A stretch of 64,000 bases of DNA, taken from NCBI RefSeq assembly GCF_900100785.1, contig NZ_FNCP01000029.1, positions 1 to 64,000 of the forward strand, written 5' to 3'. A program made the translations under genes and the position numbers. The first letter of the stretch is position 1. Each line of letters begins with the position of its first letter. This stretch comes from Desulfosporosinus hippei DSM 8344 (GTDB lineage Bacteria > Bacillota > Desulfitobacteriia > Desulfitobacteriales > Desulfitobacteriaceae). The notes beneath the pieces were generated by a model that was not told the DNA's origin, made no database searches, and worked only from the letters and a program-made list of their open reading frames with translations. Below, piece by piece: positions 24,904 to 34,306 of this stretch.

Positions 24904-25317
24904 ATAGCTACCAATATAAATGAACCTAAGAATTCTTCAGAATCGATAACCCAGTCCACGGATAGCCCTGTATGTGATACTTTATGTATTCACACCGATA
25001 TAATTGAATCCGTTCGCCAAACTCTCATACCTGGGGGACAGATCCATCAATTGGCTGAGTTATTTAAAACCCTTGGAGATCCTACCCGAGTGAGAATTAT
25101 GGATGTTTTAGCCAAAAATGAGTTCTGTGTGTGCGATTTAGCTGAGCTATTAGAGTTAAGTCAATCCGCTACATCACATCAATTACGGGTACTTCGAAGT
25201 AATCATCTGGTGAAATATCGCAGAGAGGGAAAGATGGTTTATTACTCCTTAGATGATCACCATGTAATGGCACTTTATCGTGAGGGTCTGGAGCATATTT
25301 CCGAAGGTCATAAATAG
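24904..25317 (+). CDS. cadC: CadC/SmtB-type metal-responsive repressor, apparent ATA start
   Basis: An ArsR-family winged-helix repressor of about 137 residues. The C-terminal part (LAELFKTLGDPTRVRIMDVL, ELLELSQSATSHQLRVLR) is a standard DNA-binding domain. CadC-type metal cysteines are present: CDTLC in the N-terminal arm and FCVCD in the recognition region, the pattern for Cd/Pb/Zn. The N-terminal arm lies upstream of the first common start codon (TTG 25051), so the true start must be earlier. AGGAGGG at 24890-24896 is placed seven bases before ATA at 24904, and no ATG, GTG or TTG lies in frame between. Translation therefore seems to start at AUA, or an ATG was mutated. It precedes the ATPase gene, which it surely controls. 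Confidence 0.85.
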   Translation: MATNINEPKNSSESITQSTDSPVCDTLCIHTDIIESVRQTLIPGGQIHQLAELFKTLGDPTRVRIMDVLAKNEFCVCDLAELLELSQSATSHQLRVLRSNHLVKYRREGKMVYYSLDDHHVMALYREGLEHISEGHK

Positions 25318-25411
25318 AGACAATAAAAAGTATCTCAGTAATAATTTGACTAGGCGCCTCGGACCTAGACAGCATTGGATTATTATTGATAGTAGGTTGG
25401 AGGAAAAAAAG

Positions 25412-27544
25412 ATGAGTATAGAAAATCAAAGCCAAGAGAAGCTTAAATACCGTTTAGAAGGATTGAGTTGTGCCAACTGTGCCCTGAAAATCGAAAAAGC
25501 ATTCAGTTCGGAGGAAACGATTGGAGAAACCAGCCTTAACTTTGCAACCCAAACTGTTTATTTGCCTCCTGCTGCTTTGGAACTAGCCCAACGTATCATT
25601 GATCGGATTGAGCCAGGGGTAATCTTAAGACCAATTAATCAACTAAGTAAAAGCCTGGAACAAGAAGAGAATTCCTCAGATATAAAATGGAAAAAAATAA
25701 GAATGTTAGGGGCAGGGATGTTGCTTGCAATAGGCCTAATATTGCCTCTGCTGAATATTAATTTGCCCTTGGCTCTGGAATACACGGTATTTTTAACCGC
25801 TTATTTTCTCGTTGGTTATGAGGTGCTTTATACTGCCCTGAGAAATATAACTAAAGGGGCTTTGTTTGACGAGAATTTTCTAATGGCCTTAGGTACCATT
25901 GGAGCTATAGCCATCAAGCAACTTCCCGAAGCGGTTGGGGTAATGTTATTTTATACAGTTGGAGAATATATCCAGGACTTAGCGGTTAATCGTTCACGAC
26001 GCTCTATTCAAGCTTTAATGGATATCAGGCCAGACTATGCGAACTTGGTTCATCAATTAGATGTTCAGAAAGTTGCCCCTGAAGATGTTCAGGTAGGACA
26101 ATTAATCTTAGTACGGCCCGGTGAAAAAGTTCCCTTAGATGGAGAAGTGGTAAACGGTTCTTCCTTTGTAGATACTTCTGCCTTGACTGGAGAATCAGTC
26201 CCGAGAAATATGGAAAAAGGGGATACCATTTTGGCTGGGATGGTCAATTCCAGCGGTGTGCTCACTGTTCGGGTTACTCGGCCTTTTGCAGAGTCTTCAA
26301 TTCAAAAAATCCTCGATCTTGTGGAAAACGCCAGTTCGCGAAAAGCACCCACAGAAAAGTTTATCACTACTTTTTCTCGCTACTATACCCCGGCGGTAGT
26401 GTTCATCGCCTTAGGAATTGCGATAATTCCACCGCTTATCGGAATGGGAACTTACAGTGAATGGGTTTATCGTGCCCTGACAATCCTAGTAATTTCCTGC
26501 CCCTGCGCCTTAGTGATTTCAGTTCCCTTGGGGTATTTTGGCGGAATTGGCGGAGCATCTCGGCAGGGAATTTTAGTCAAAGGAGCCAACTATCTTGAAG
26601 CCCTGACTAAAGTTAAGACCGTTGTTTTTGATAAAACCGGAACCTTAACTCAAGGGGTATTTGATGTAGTAGAAATAAACCCGGCAAAGGGTTTTGAATC
26701 GAAATTTCTTATGGAGATAACAGCCGCTGCGGAAGCCCATTCCAGTCACCCGATAGCTAAGTCGATTCGTGAGAGTTACGGATCCGCCATTGACCAGGGG
26801 GACATTGAGGACTACGAAGAAGTCAGTGGTAAGGGGATTCGAGCTAGAATTAAAGGGTACGAAGTTCTGGTTGGCAAGGCAGTACTCTTAAAAGATTCAG
26901 GAATTCTTATTCCTGACGAGGAGCATGGGCTTAAGGGAACTTTAGTATATGTAGCAGTTTCGGGCAAGTATGCGGGGCAGATTTTGATTTCAGATCGCCT
27001 AAAAGTCGGTGCTAAAGAAACCATTAGGGCTTTAGAAAACTCGGGGATTAAAACAGTGATGTTAACAGGAGATCATCAAACTGTAGCCGAAAGTGTGGCC
27101 AAAGACTTAGGGGTAGGGGAATTCCATGCTGATTTATTGCCTCAGGACAAGGTTGCTTGGGTAGAAAAACTGATGAGTGGGAATAGCCAAGGGAAGGTTG
27201 TCTTTGTTGGGGATGGGATTAATGATGCTCCCGTCCTGATGCGAGCGGATGTAGGGATAGCTATGGGGGGGCTGGGATCAGATGCAGCTATTGAAGCCGC
27301 TGATGTAGTACTGATGGAAGATCAGCCGGCTAAACTTTTAACAGCTATTGGGATTGCAGCTTTTACTAAGAAAATCATCTGGCAGAATATCTTCTTTGCC
27401 TTAGGAATAAAACTGGGCTTTGTCTTCTTGGGGGCAATTGGCATTGCCACCATGTGGGAAGCGGTATTCGCTGATGTAGGTGTAGCCCTTTTAGCAGTTT
27501 TAAATGCGACTCGCGTAAGTAGGCACACAAGTTTAGAGATCTAA
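25412..27544 (+). CDS. cadA: P1B-type heavy-metal ATPase (Cd/Zn/Pb exporter)
   Basis: A 711-residue P-type ATPase that exports soft divalent metals. The N-terminal metal-binding domain has CANC (GLSCANCALKIE); TGES lies in the actuator domain; the metal-site SCPCALVISVPLGYFGGIG is characteristic of the Zn/Cd/Pb subgroup; DKTGTLT carries the phosphorylated Asp; SSHPIAKSI and VGDGINDAPVL complete the ATP domain. The frame runs from 25280, but GGAGG at 25399-25403 fits the ATG at 25412. It is 94 bases behind the CadC-like regulator, in the same operon. Confidence 0.93.
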   Translation: MSIENQSQEKLKYRLEGLSCANCALKIEKAFSSEETIGETSLNFATQTVYLPPAALELAQRIIDRIEPGVILRPINQLSKSLEQEENSSDIKWKKIRMLGAGMLLAIGLILPLLNINLPLALEYTVFLTAYFLVGYEVLYTALRNITKGALFDENFLMALGTIGAIAIKQLPEAVGVMLFYTVGEYIQDLAVNRSRRSIQALMDIRPDYANLVHQLDVQKVAPEDVQVGQLILVRPGEKVPLDGEVVNGSSFVDTSALTGESVPRNMEKGDTILAGMVNSSGVLTVRVTRPFAESSIQKILDLVENASSRKAPTEKFITTFSRYYTPAVVFIALGIAIIPPLIGMGTYSEWVYRALTILVISCPCALVISVPLGYFGGIGGASRQGILVKGANYLEALTKVKTVVFDKTGTLTQGVFDVVEINPAKGFESKFLMEITAAAEAHSSHPIAKSIRESYGSAIDQGDIEDYEEVSGKGIRARIKGYEVLVGKAVLLKDSGILIPDEEHGLKGTLVYVAVSGKYAGQILISDRLKVGAKETIRALENSGIKTVMLTGDHQTVAESVAKDLGVGEFHADLLPQDKVAWVEKLMSGNSQGKVVFVGDGINDAPVLMRADVGIAMGGLGSDAAIEAADVVLMEDQPAKLLTAIGIAAFTKKIIWQNIFFALGIKLGFVFLGAIGIATMWEAVFADVGVALLAVLNATRVSRHTSLEI

Positions 27545-27642
27545 ATCATCCCTAAACCTTAACGTGGTCGCTGTAGCACAACGACAATAAAAGAAGCTAT
27601 TAAATATTTGTGGCCGGTATTTTAGTAATAGGGGATATGTTT

Positions 27643-28251
27643 ATGTTGAATCTAAAAAATAGTCTTTCACTTTTCTTATTTCTGGTGTTTCTGTTCTCGT
27701 ATTTGTCTAAACTATTACTTCTAAAGAAAAGGTATAGAATTGACGCCAATGTCCTCAGTAAAGGCAGGAAGGAATCTCCTATAAGAGTGGTGGAAGCATT
27801 TGTTAAATTCACGACATTTCTTTGGGGTGTTGTTTGGTTGATGCTTTCCTTATTCGAACCGCTAATTTCCCAGTGGAGTGTTCCTTTCGTTAGTAATAGT
27901 TATCTCAGCGGTTTAGGCCTTCTCATCAATACGGTGGGGTTAGGAATATTTATTGTAGCCATGATTGCCATGAAAACCTCCTGGCGGGTAGGTATTGATA
28001 AAAGTGTCAAAACCTCCCTGGTTACTGACGGGATCTATCAATTTTCCAGAAATCCTGCTTTTGTTGGCTTTGACTTAATGTTTATGGGGCTTTTCCTTAC
28101 TTACCCTAGTCTTCTAACCTTAGTACTAGCCTTCACCAATATCTTGGCCATCCATTTATTAATCCTGCAAGAAGAAGTCCATCTCAAGGCAACTTTTCAG
28201 GAGGACTATCTAAAGTATTTCAGAAATACAGGGCGCTATTTCATCCTATAG
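27643..28251 (+). CDS. Isoprenylcysteine methyltransferase-like membrane protein
   Basis: About 202 residues with four to five membrane spans. The C-terminal region VTDGIYQFSRNPAFVGFDLM and the terminal EEVHLKATFQEDYLKYFRN are diagnostic of the ICMT/PEMT methyltransferase superfamily, which methylates thiols or lipids with SAM in the membrane. The bacterial substrate is unknown. The frame starts at GTG 27610, but GGGGA at 27631-27635 suits the ATG at 27643. It follows the metal ATPase closely and could be cotranscribed; relatives often accompany metal exporters. Confidence 0.8.
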   Translation: MLNLKNSLSLFLFLVFLFSYLSKLLLLKKRYRIDANVLSKGRKESPIRVVEAFVKFTTFLWGVVWLMLSLFEPLISQWSVPFVSNSYLSGLGLLINTVGLGIFIVAMIAMKTSWRVGIDKSVKTSLVTDGIYQFSRNPAFVGFDLMFMGLFLTYPSLLTLVLAFTNILAIHLLILQEEVHLKATFQEDYLKYFRNTGRYFIL

Positions 28252-28320
28252 TGCCGGTAGTTAATCTGATGACAGTAAATTTGGCGTGCCAGGGTCTTCC
28301 AGGGCAGCTGTGCCGCAGGA

Positions 28321-28353
28321 ATGACCGTTTGCAAGGGGATTGCAAACGGTCAT
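28321..28353. terminator. Perfect 14-bp hairpin between ICMT gene and hutP
   Basis: Arms 28321-28334 and 28340-28353 are perfectly complementary with a 5-base loop. No T-run follows, so it may be a terminator of unusual form or a binding site. Confidence 0.5.
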
Positions 28354-28526
28354 AGGGCTAAATATAATTTCAATCAAGATTATTAGCCATCTAACTAAGC
28401 TATTTAAGAATTTTCTCTTGAAGGATAGTTGTTTCTCGTCTATGATAAGAGTAGGGTCAGCTATTAATAATGAGTACACCAGCTGACATAGATAATAGAA
28501 TGCTCAGGTTGAATCAGGGGGCTATC

Positions 28527-28967
28527 ATGTTACATTTTTCATCGTTAGGAAAAACGGCCTTACTGATTGCAATGGCCGAAGGATCTGAGACTGACGACTA
28601 CGTTTCTCGGGCTCGATTAAAGGGCTTTGAGGTTGTGACGGGTAAGGTCGGTTCCATGGATGTCCAAAAAATTATTGCAGCAGTGGAAACGGCAGCCAAA
28701 CGGGCGGGACTCACTGATGAGAGTTATCGTTCCCAGCATGCTCTTTATCACGCCATTCTTGATGCCTTGCAGGGTTTGGGGCGAGGGCCCCTTCAACTGG
28801 GGAATATTTTGCGCACAGTGGGACTTCGCTTTGCAGTCGTCAAAGGGCCGCGAACTCTGGAAGATTCAGATGATCTTTGGATTGCTGTCAGCATGTATGG
28901 AATGATAGGTGCACCAATTAAAGGACATGAGCATGAGGTTTGTGGTTTAGGAATCAACCATCTCTAA
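28527..28967 (+). CDS. hutP: HutP, histidine-responsive antiterminator
   Basis: HutP binds leader RNA in the presence of L-histidine and Mg2+, letting polymerase read through a terminator into the hut genes. The protein matches Bacillus HutP over its length: TGKVGSMDVQKIIAAVETA, HALYHAILDALQGLGRG, LRTVGLRFAVVKGP and APIKGHEHEVCGLGINHL, whose His residues bind metal and histidine. The frame starts at ATG 28470, but only the ATG at 28527 has a GGGGG site at the right distance and gives about the length of Bacillus HutP. A terminator with HutP-type triplets separates it from hutH. Confidence 0.9.
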   Translation: MLHFSSLGKTALLIAMAEGSETDDYVSRARLKGFEVVTGKVGSMDVQKIIAAVETAAKRAGLTDESYRSQHALYHAILDALQGLGRGPLQLGNILRTVGLRFAVVKGPRTLEDSDDLWIAVSMYGMIGAPIKGHEHEVCGLGINHL

Positions 28968-29027
28968 AGATTTGAATTAATAAAGTGTATGTATTTTCGA
29001 AAGTTGCAATAAAATAGGGTATGCTCA

Positions 29028-29089
29028 GAGTTATTAGATGTTAGAGGGCTAAGCTATAGACGAAAGTTTATGGCTTAATCCTCTTTTTT
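29028..29089 (+). promoter_or_regulatory. HutP antitermination leader of hutH
   Basis: Three NAG triplets with exact 4-base spacers, GAG-TTAT-TAG-ATGT-TAG, occupy 29028-29044 and run into the 5' arm of an intrinsic terminator. The stem pairs GAGG-TAAGC (29044-29054) with GCTTA-CCTC (about 29073-29083), followed by six T. This matches the arrangement in Bacillus, where histidine-bound HutP grips NAG triplets and opens the terminator. Confidence 0.8.
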
Positions 29090-29245
29090 GTACAATCCAG
29101 AAAGTATAAAACTTTGTTATTATACTATCTAAGCATAAGGGCAACTAAGGCCGCAGCGCCTGCGGCTGCAAGATGGTTAATTCGTGCGAAGACAGTGTCT
29201 TCAGCGCCAGCCAAGTTTTCTTTACTCTAAAAGGAGGACAAAAAC

Positions 29246-30814
29246 ATGAGCGTAGTATTAGCAGAAAAGTCTAAAGTTACTTTGGATGGAGAAAACCTGA
29301 CCTTAGAGCAAGTGGTTGCCGTGGCACGCTATGGTGCTAAAGTAGAATTACACCCCTCAGCTAAGGAAAAAGTCGTAAAATCCAGAGAATACGTGGATCA
29401 ATTAATTGCAGGTAATAAAACCGTCTATGGCATTACTACCGGTTTCGGCAAGTTTAGTGATGTTTTTATTTCCAAAGAGGATGCCAAGACATTGCAACGT
29501 AACCTTATTATGAGTCATGCAACAGGTGTTGGAGAACCTCTAGCCTCGGAAGTAGTAAGAGGAATTTTACTCCTGCGGGCCAATGCTTTAGCCAAAGGAT
29601 TTTCGGGGATTCGTCTCTCCACTCTTCAGACCTTAATTAATGTGCTAAATGCAGGAATCGTTCCTGTCGTCCCTGAGAAAGGATCCCTTGGGGCAAGTGG
29701 GGATTTGGCACCGTTGTCCCATATGGTTTTGGTTTTGCTCGGTGAGGGAGAAGCCTTTTATAAAGATCGTCGGATGAGTGGGCGGGATGCCTTGGCTCAA
29801 GCGGGTATAGAACCTGTGGTTTTGGAAGGCAAAGAAGGTTTAGCCCTGATTAACGGCACTCAGGTAATGACAGCCATAGCGGCTTTAGCGGTCTGGGATG
29901 CTGAGATCTTATGTGAATCGGCAAATATTACCTCAGCTTTGACTCTGGAAGCCTTAGAAGGGATTTTGGCTGCCTTTGATCCCAAAATCCATGCCGTCCG
30001 TCCTCATCCTGGGCAAATTGAGACAGCGAAAAAAATACGCCAGCTTACGGAAGGTAGTACATTCCTTGCGGATGAACATCATCCCCGAGTGCAAGATGCA
30101 TATGCTCTGCGCTGCATTTCCCAAGTCCATGGTCCCTCGGGGGATGCGGTTGCCTACGTTAAAAAGGTTGTAGAAACAGAAATTAACTCCGCGACGGATA
30201 ACCCTTTAATTTTCCCTGATCAAGATTCCGTGCTGTCCGGGGGGAATTTCCACGGTCAGCCCATAGCCTTAGCCATGGATTTTCTGGGAATTGCCATGGC
30301 AGAGTTGGCTAATATTTCGGAACGGCGGTTAGAGCGTTTAGTTAATCCAAACCTAAGCGGGTTGCCGGCATTTCTGACCCCTAATGGAGGGTTGAATTCA
30401 GGCTTTATGATTGTGCAGTATTCTGCAGCGTCTTTGGTTTCAGAGAATAAGGTCTTAGCTCATCCTGCAAGTGTAGACTCCATCCCTTCCTCAGCTAATC
30501 AAGAAGACCATGTGAGTATGGGGACAATTGCCGCCCGCAAGGCCCGAAGTATCATTGAAAACACAGGCCATGTCCTGGGAATGGAGCTATTAGCAGCCTG
30601 TCAAGGCCTGGATCTGAGATCCGGCAAAGAAAACTTAACTCTTGGCAAGGGAAGTGAGAGTGCTTATCGGCTGGTGCGTTCCAAGGTAGCCACCCTCAAA
30701 GAAGATCGGGTTATGTATATGGATATTAATCTGGCCAAAGAACTGGTGATATCCGGTAAACTTGCTAATGCTGTTAAATTTGAATTGGATCGTAAGGGAA
30801 TTCCATTAGCTTAA
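29246..30814 (+). CDS. hutH: Histidine ammonia-lyase
   Basis: A 522-residue enzyme that removes ammonia from histidine to give urocanate. The Ala-Ser-Gly triad that forms the MIO cofactor is in GSLGASGDLAPLSH. ITTGFGKFSDV, ATDNPLIF and SIPSSANQEDHVSMG are further family signatures. It is preceded by hutP and the antitermination leader. Two more GC hairpins (29150-29166 and 29188-29202) lie between leader and start. The other hut genes do not follow, so either they lie elsewhere or urocanate has another fate. Confidence 0.95.
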   Translation: MSVVLAEKSKVTLDGENLTLEQVVAVARYGAKVELHPSAKEKVVKSREYVDQLIAGNKTVYGITTGFGKFSDVFISKEDAKTLQRNLIMSHATGVGEPLASEVVRGILLLRANALAKGFSGIRLSTLQTLINVLNAGIVPVVPEKGSLGASGDLAPLSHMVLVLLGEGEAFYKDRRMSGRDALAQAGIEPVVLEGKEGLALINGTQVMTAIAALAVWDAEILCESANITSALTLEALEGILAAFDPKIHAVRPHPGQIETAKKIRQLTEGSTFLADEHHPRVQDAYALRCISQVHGPSGDAVAYVKKVVETEINSATDNPLIFPDQDSVLSGGNFHGQPIALAMDFLGIAMAELANISERRLERLVNPNLSGLPAFLTPNGGLNSGFMIVQYSAASLVSENKVLAHPASVDSIPSSANQEDHVSMGTIAARKARSIIENTGHVLGMELLAACQGLDLRSGKENLTLGKGSESAYRLVRSKVATLKEDRVMYMDINLAKELVISGKLANAVKFELDRKGIPLA

Positions 30815-30834
30815 AATAGCTTCCGAGAAAATAT

Positions 30835-30869
30835 CAGGCACCTACTTCAATTGCTGAAGTGGGTGTCTG
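30835..30869 (+). terminator. Terminator of hutH
   Basis: Arms 30835-30849 and 30855-30869 pair over 15 positions with two mismatches, followed by a moderately T-rich stretch (ATTGCTTGTTAT). Confidence 0.65.
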
Positions 30870-30885
30870 ATTGCTTGTTATCTGT

Positions 30886-30929
30886 GAGCCATCATTTGAA
30901 TTGAACCCAGTCAGTTCAAATGATGGCTC
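30886..30929. repeat. 15-bp perfect inverted repeat
   Basis: Arms 30886-30900 and 30915-30929 are perfectly complementary with a 14-base loop, between hutH and csoR. It lacks a T-run. It may be a second terminator or an operator. Confidence 0.55.
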
Positions 30930-30989
30930 AGGATAGCAGAGGACAGTTTAGGAATACTAAGGGATAATTGTTAAGCAGTAAGAATGAAC

Positions 30990-31018
30990 TTGACATAAGG
31001 GGTAGGGGGGTATACTAT
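30990..31018 (+). promoter_or_regulatory. csoR-copA promoter with G-tract operator
   Basis: TTGACA (30990-30995), a 17-base spacer and TACTAT (31013-31018). The spacer is TAAGGGG-TA-GGGGGG-TA, a G-tract site like those bound by CsoR repressors. CsoR bound here would cover the promoter until copper is present. Confidence 0.7.
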
Positions 31019-31038
31019 ATTGATTAGAGGTGATTTAC

Positions 31039-31383
31039 ATGGATTTTGATGACAAGCAGACCCAGACCTGTTCAGTTTGCGGTGGTGATTCACAAGGAGA
31101 AGGAGAGCGGAAGAGTCATCATGATGATAAGACAATAAAAGAACTTGTAACGCGAATGAACCGCATCGAAGGGCAAATTCGTGGTATTAAAGGGATGATA
31201 GAACGTCAGGTTTATTGTGATGATATCTTAAATCAAATTTCCTCAGCTCAATCCGCTCTTGATGGAGCCTCTCGTTTGCTTCTGGAAAAGCATATGAAAT
31301 CATGTGTCAAAGAAAGACTGCAAGGGAATGATGATCAAGTTGTTGATGAAGTCCTAAAGACGATCTTTCGCATGATGCGTTAG
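31039..31383 (+). CDS. csoR: Copper-sensing repressor CsoR
   Basis: A 114-residue all-helical repressor. The Cu(I) ligands are the Cys of VYCDDIL and the His and Cys of LEKHMKSCV. MNRIEGQIRGIKGMIE is the conserved basic first helix. An N-terminal extension with CSVC is not part of the core. AGAGGTG is seven bases before the ATG at 31039. It heads csoR-copA and represses it through the G-tract operator until Cu(I) binds. Confidence 0.92.
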   Translation: MDFDDKQTQTCSVCGGDSQGEGERKSHHDDKTIKELVTRMNRIEGQIRGIKGMIERQVYCDDILNQISSAQSALDGASRLLLEKHMKSCVKERLQGNDDQVVDEVLKTIFRMMR

Positions 31384-31411
31384 AAGTGGACTATGTTTGG
31401 GGGGATATATG

Positions 31412-34150
31412 ATGGAACAAGCAAACCGCGAACGTAAAGAAATTAAGATATATGGCATGAGCTGTCAGCATTGTGTCAACCATGTCACCAAGATTCTGGA
31501 AAAATTCCCAAGTGTGGAACAGGTTCAGGTCTCTTTAGCTGATTCCAAGGCCACTTTTACCTGGGAGCCCAGTCAGGTCAACCTAGAGGATGTTCGAAAG
31601 GAGATTGAGGAAGGTGGTTATTCCTTAGAACCCCTTGCAGTTGAACCGACAGACCCAGAGGATTTAGAGCAAGTAAAGCCAGACAACTCTGTGAGGGATG
31701 ATGAACAGAAGGAGTCTGAGGAGACTAAGGGTGAGTCATCCATTATAGAGCCAAAGCTGCAGTTTAGAATAACGGGGATGACTTGTGCAAATTGTGCTTT
31801 AACCATTGAAAAGGGTCTGCGTTCTTTGCCGGGAGTAAAATCAGCAGCTGTCAATTTTGCCTCGGAAAAGCTCACTCTAGAAATGGATCCTAAGGTGTTT
31901 AAAGACGATGATCTTCTAGCAAAGATCAAAGATCTGGGGTATAGTGCTCAAAGTGCAGATGAAGGAAAACAACAATTTAAAGTAAGTGGAATGACCTGTG
32001 CCAACTGCGCCTTGGCAATCGAAAAAAAACTCAAGGGTATCGGTGGTGTCCACAGTGTGGCTGTCAACTTGGCAAGTGAAACAGTGACGGTAGAGTTCGA
32101 TTCCAGTGTAGTAACTATGCAAGAAATTTTTGCCCAGGTACAGGATGCCGGATATACACCTATTGAGAATGTGGATGAGAATCAAGATGATCGCACTGCC
32201 CTCAAACAGCGGAATTGGCTAATCTTTAGTGCCATCCTCTCCTTGCCCATCATGCCGCTGATGTTTCTGCCTATGTCCAGACCAATCATGTATACCATGC
32301 TCATCTTGGCGACAATAGTTCAGTTTACTGCCGGTTGGACGTTTTATCGGGGGGCATACCATGCCTTAAAGAATCGCTCAGCTAATATGGATGTCTTGGT
32401 GGCGCTTGGAATTACAGCGGCCTACGGATATAGTTTGATGACCACCATTCATATGTTTATCCCGGCTGTTTTTTTCGAAGGCCCCAACTTTTTTGATACT
32501 TCGGCCTTGTTGATTACCTTTGTTCGCTTTGGAAAATATCTTGAAGCGAAAGCTAAGGGGAGGGCTGGGCAGGCTCTGAAGAAACTTCTGGAGCTCCAGG
32601 CAGATAAAGCCCATTTGTGGGTGGATGGCCTGGTTAAAGATGTGTCGGCTTCGGATTTAAAAATCGGAGATATCACTTTAGTGAAATCCGGAGAAAGAAT
32701 ACCCCTAGATGGTGAAATAATTGAGGGCCAAGCAAGTATTGATGAGTCAATGCTGACCGGGGAATCTATTCCCATTGACAAAAGTGTTGGAGACCAGGTG
32801 ATTGGGGCGACAATTAACCGTTCGGGAAGTATTAAGGTTAGAACAACTAAAACAGGTAAGGACACGGTTCTTTCCGGAATTATTAGAATGGTCGAAGATG
32901 CCCAGGGGGTTAAGCCACCGATTCAGAGGCTTGCTGATATTATTTCCAACTACTTTGTTCCGGCTGTGGTTGGCTTATCACTCCTTACCTTTATTATCTG
33001 GTATATAGTTTTCCAGAGTACCTTTGTCTTTGCCTTTACCGCTGCCATAGCTGTCTTAGTTATTGCCTGCCCCTGCGCTTTAGGTTTGGCAACTCCTACG
33101 GCCATTATGGTTGGGAGCGGAGTAGGACTAAACCGAGGTATCTTGTTCAAAACAGCGGCAGTTCTCGAAGGAATCGCCAAACTGCAGGTTATTGGTTTTG
33201 ATAAAACAGGAACCTTAACTAAAGGTACTCCGGAAGTGACAGATATTGTGCCTTATGGCGCTTTCACAGTGCAAGATATCCTGGGAATCGCAGCTGCCGG
33301 TGAAAATCCTTCCATTCATCCCTTGGCTCAGGCGGTTGTGGCCAAGAGTAAGCTGGAGGAATTGGAGATTGAAAATGTCGAGGACTATCGGGAAGAGGCT
33401 GGCTATGGAGTAACTTGTTCTTATCAAGGAAAAACCTTATTGATTGGCAATATTAAATTGATGAATTTACAAGCTGTGGATATTGGTGAATCAGAGGGAG
33501 ACTTTAAGCGTCTGGCGGAAGCCGGCCGAACCACAAGCTTTATTGCCCTTGATGGCAAAGTTATAGGTCTTATAGCTTTAGCCGATGTCATTAAAGAAAG
33601 CACTATTGAAGCTATTAAGCGTTTGCACAACTTAGGTTTAAAGACCTTTATGATTACCGGGGACAATAAAAAAGTGGCTAATGTGGTTGGTGAACAGGTG
33701 GGGATCGATGAAGTTATTGCTGAAATTTTGCCCCAAGATAAGATTAGTCTTATTAAGAAATATCAGGATCAGGGTTATAAAGTGGCCATGGTGGGGGATG
33801 GGATTAATGACGCTCCAGCCCTTGCCCAAGCCGATATCGGGATTGCCATTGGCTCAGGAACTGATGTTGCCAAGGAAACCGGGGATGTAGTCTTAGTCCG
33901 CAATGACCTGCTGGATGTGGAGAGAGCAATTCGTTTAGGTCGAAAAACTCTGGGTAAGATAAAGCAAAACCTTTTCTGGGCTTTAATCTACAATGTCATC
34001 GGTATTCCCATTGCCGCAGGTGTCCTTTATCCGATTACCGGTGAGCTTCTGCCTCCTGAATGGGCTGGACTGGCAATGGCCTTTTCCTCGGTTTCAGTAG
34101 TGACAAGTTCTATTCTTTTGAGACGATTTGATCGTCAACTGGAGGGCTAG
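31412..34150 (+). CDS. copA: Copper-exporting P-type ATPase CopA
   Basis: A roughly 912-residue Cu(I) exporter. It has three N-terminal metal-binding domains, with CQHC in the first and CANC in the second and third. The first is separated from the others by an acidic linker of about 45 residues. Membrane helices follow with the metal site CPC (IACPCALGLATPTA), TGES in the actuator domain, DKTGTLTKG for phosphorylation, SIHPLAQA and GDGINDAPAL. The ATG pair at 31409/31412 follows GGGGGGA. Domain 1 resembles a CopZ-like chaperone fused in front, which could receive copper from CopZ downstream. Confidence 0.94.
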   Translation: MEQANRERKEIKIYGMSCQHCVNHVTKILEKFPSVEQVQVSLADSKATFTWEPSQVNLEDVRKEIEEGGYSLEPLAVEPTDPEDLEQVKPDNSVRDDEQKESEETKGESSIIEPKLQFRITGMTCANCALTIEKGLRSLPGVKSAAVNFASEKLTLEMDPKVFKDDDLLAKIKDLGYSAQSADEGKQQFKVSGMTCANCALAIEKKLKGIGGVHSVAVNLASETVTVEFDSSVVTMQEIFAQVQDAGYTPIENVDENQDDRTALKQRNWLIFSAILSLPIMPLMFLPMSRPIMYTMLILATIVQFTAGWTFYRGAYHALKNRSANMDVLVALGITAAYGYSLMTTIHMFIPAVFFEGPNFFDTSALLITFVRFGKYLEAKAKGRAGQALKKLLELQADKAHLWVDGLVKDVSASDLKIGDITLVKSGERIPLDGEIIEGQASIDESMLTGESIPIDKSVGDQVIGATINRSGSIKVRTTKTGKDTVLSGIIRMVEDAQGVKPPIQRLADIISNYFVPAVVGLSLLTFIIWYIVFQSTFVFAFTAAIAVLVIACPCALGLATPTAIMVGSGVGLNRGILFKTAAVLEGIAKLQVIGFDKTGTLTKGTPEVTDIVPYGAFTVQDILGIAAAGENPSIHPLAQAVVAKSKLEELEIENVEDYREEAGYGVTCSYQGKTLLIGNIKLMNLQAVDIGESEGDFKRLAEAGRTTSFIALDGKVIGLIALADVIKESTIEAIKRLHNLGLKTFMITGDNKKVANVVGEQVGIDEVIAEILPQDKISLIKKYQDQGYKVAMVGDGINDAPALAQADIGIAIGSGTDVAKETGDVVLVRNDLLDVERAIRLGRKTLGKIKQNLFWALIYNVIGIPIAAGVLYPITGELLPPEWAGLAMAFSSVSVVTSSILLRRFDRQLEG

Positions 34151-34306
34151 ATAGAAAGACATGTTTAAGTTTCCCTTTTGGCTTGTGAGTTGCCGAACGA
34201 GACATTTGCGGGCCTTAAAAGGAGATTTCCCATAATTCTGTCCGAGTCAGATTTCATCTGAGCTCTGACTTTGATCTCTGACTTCTGAATAAGCGAGGTG
34301 ATAAGG

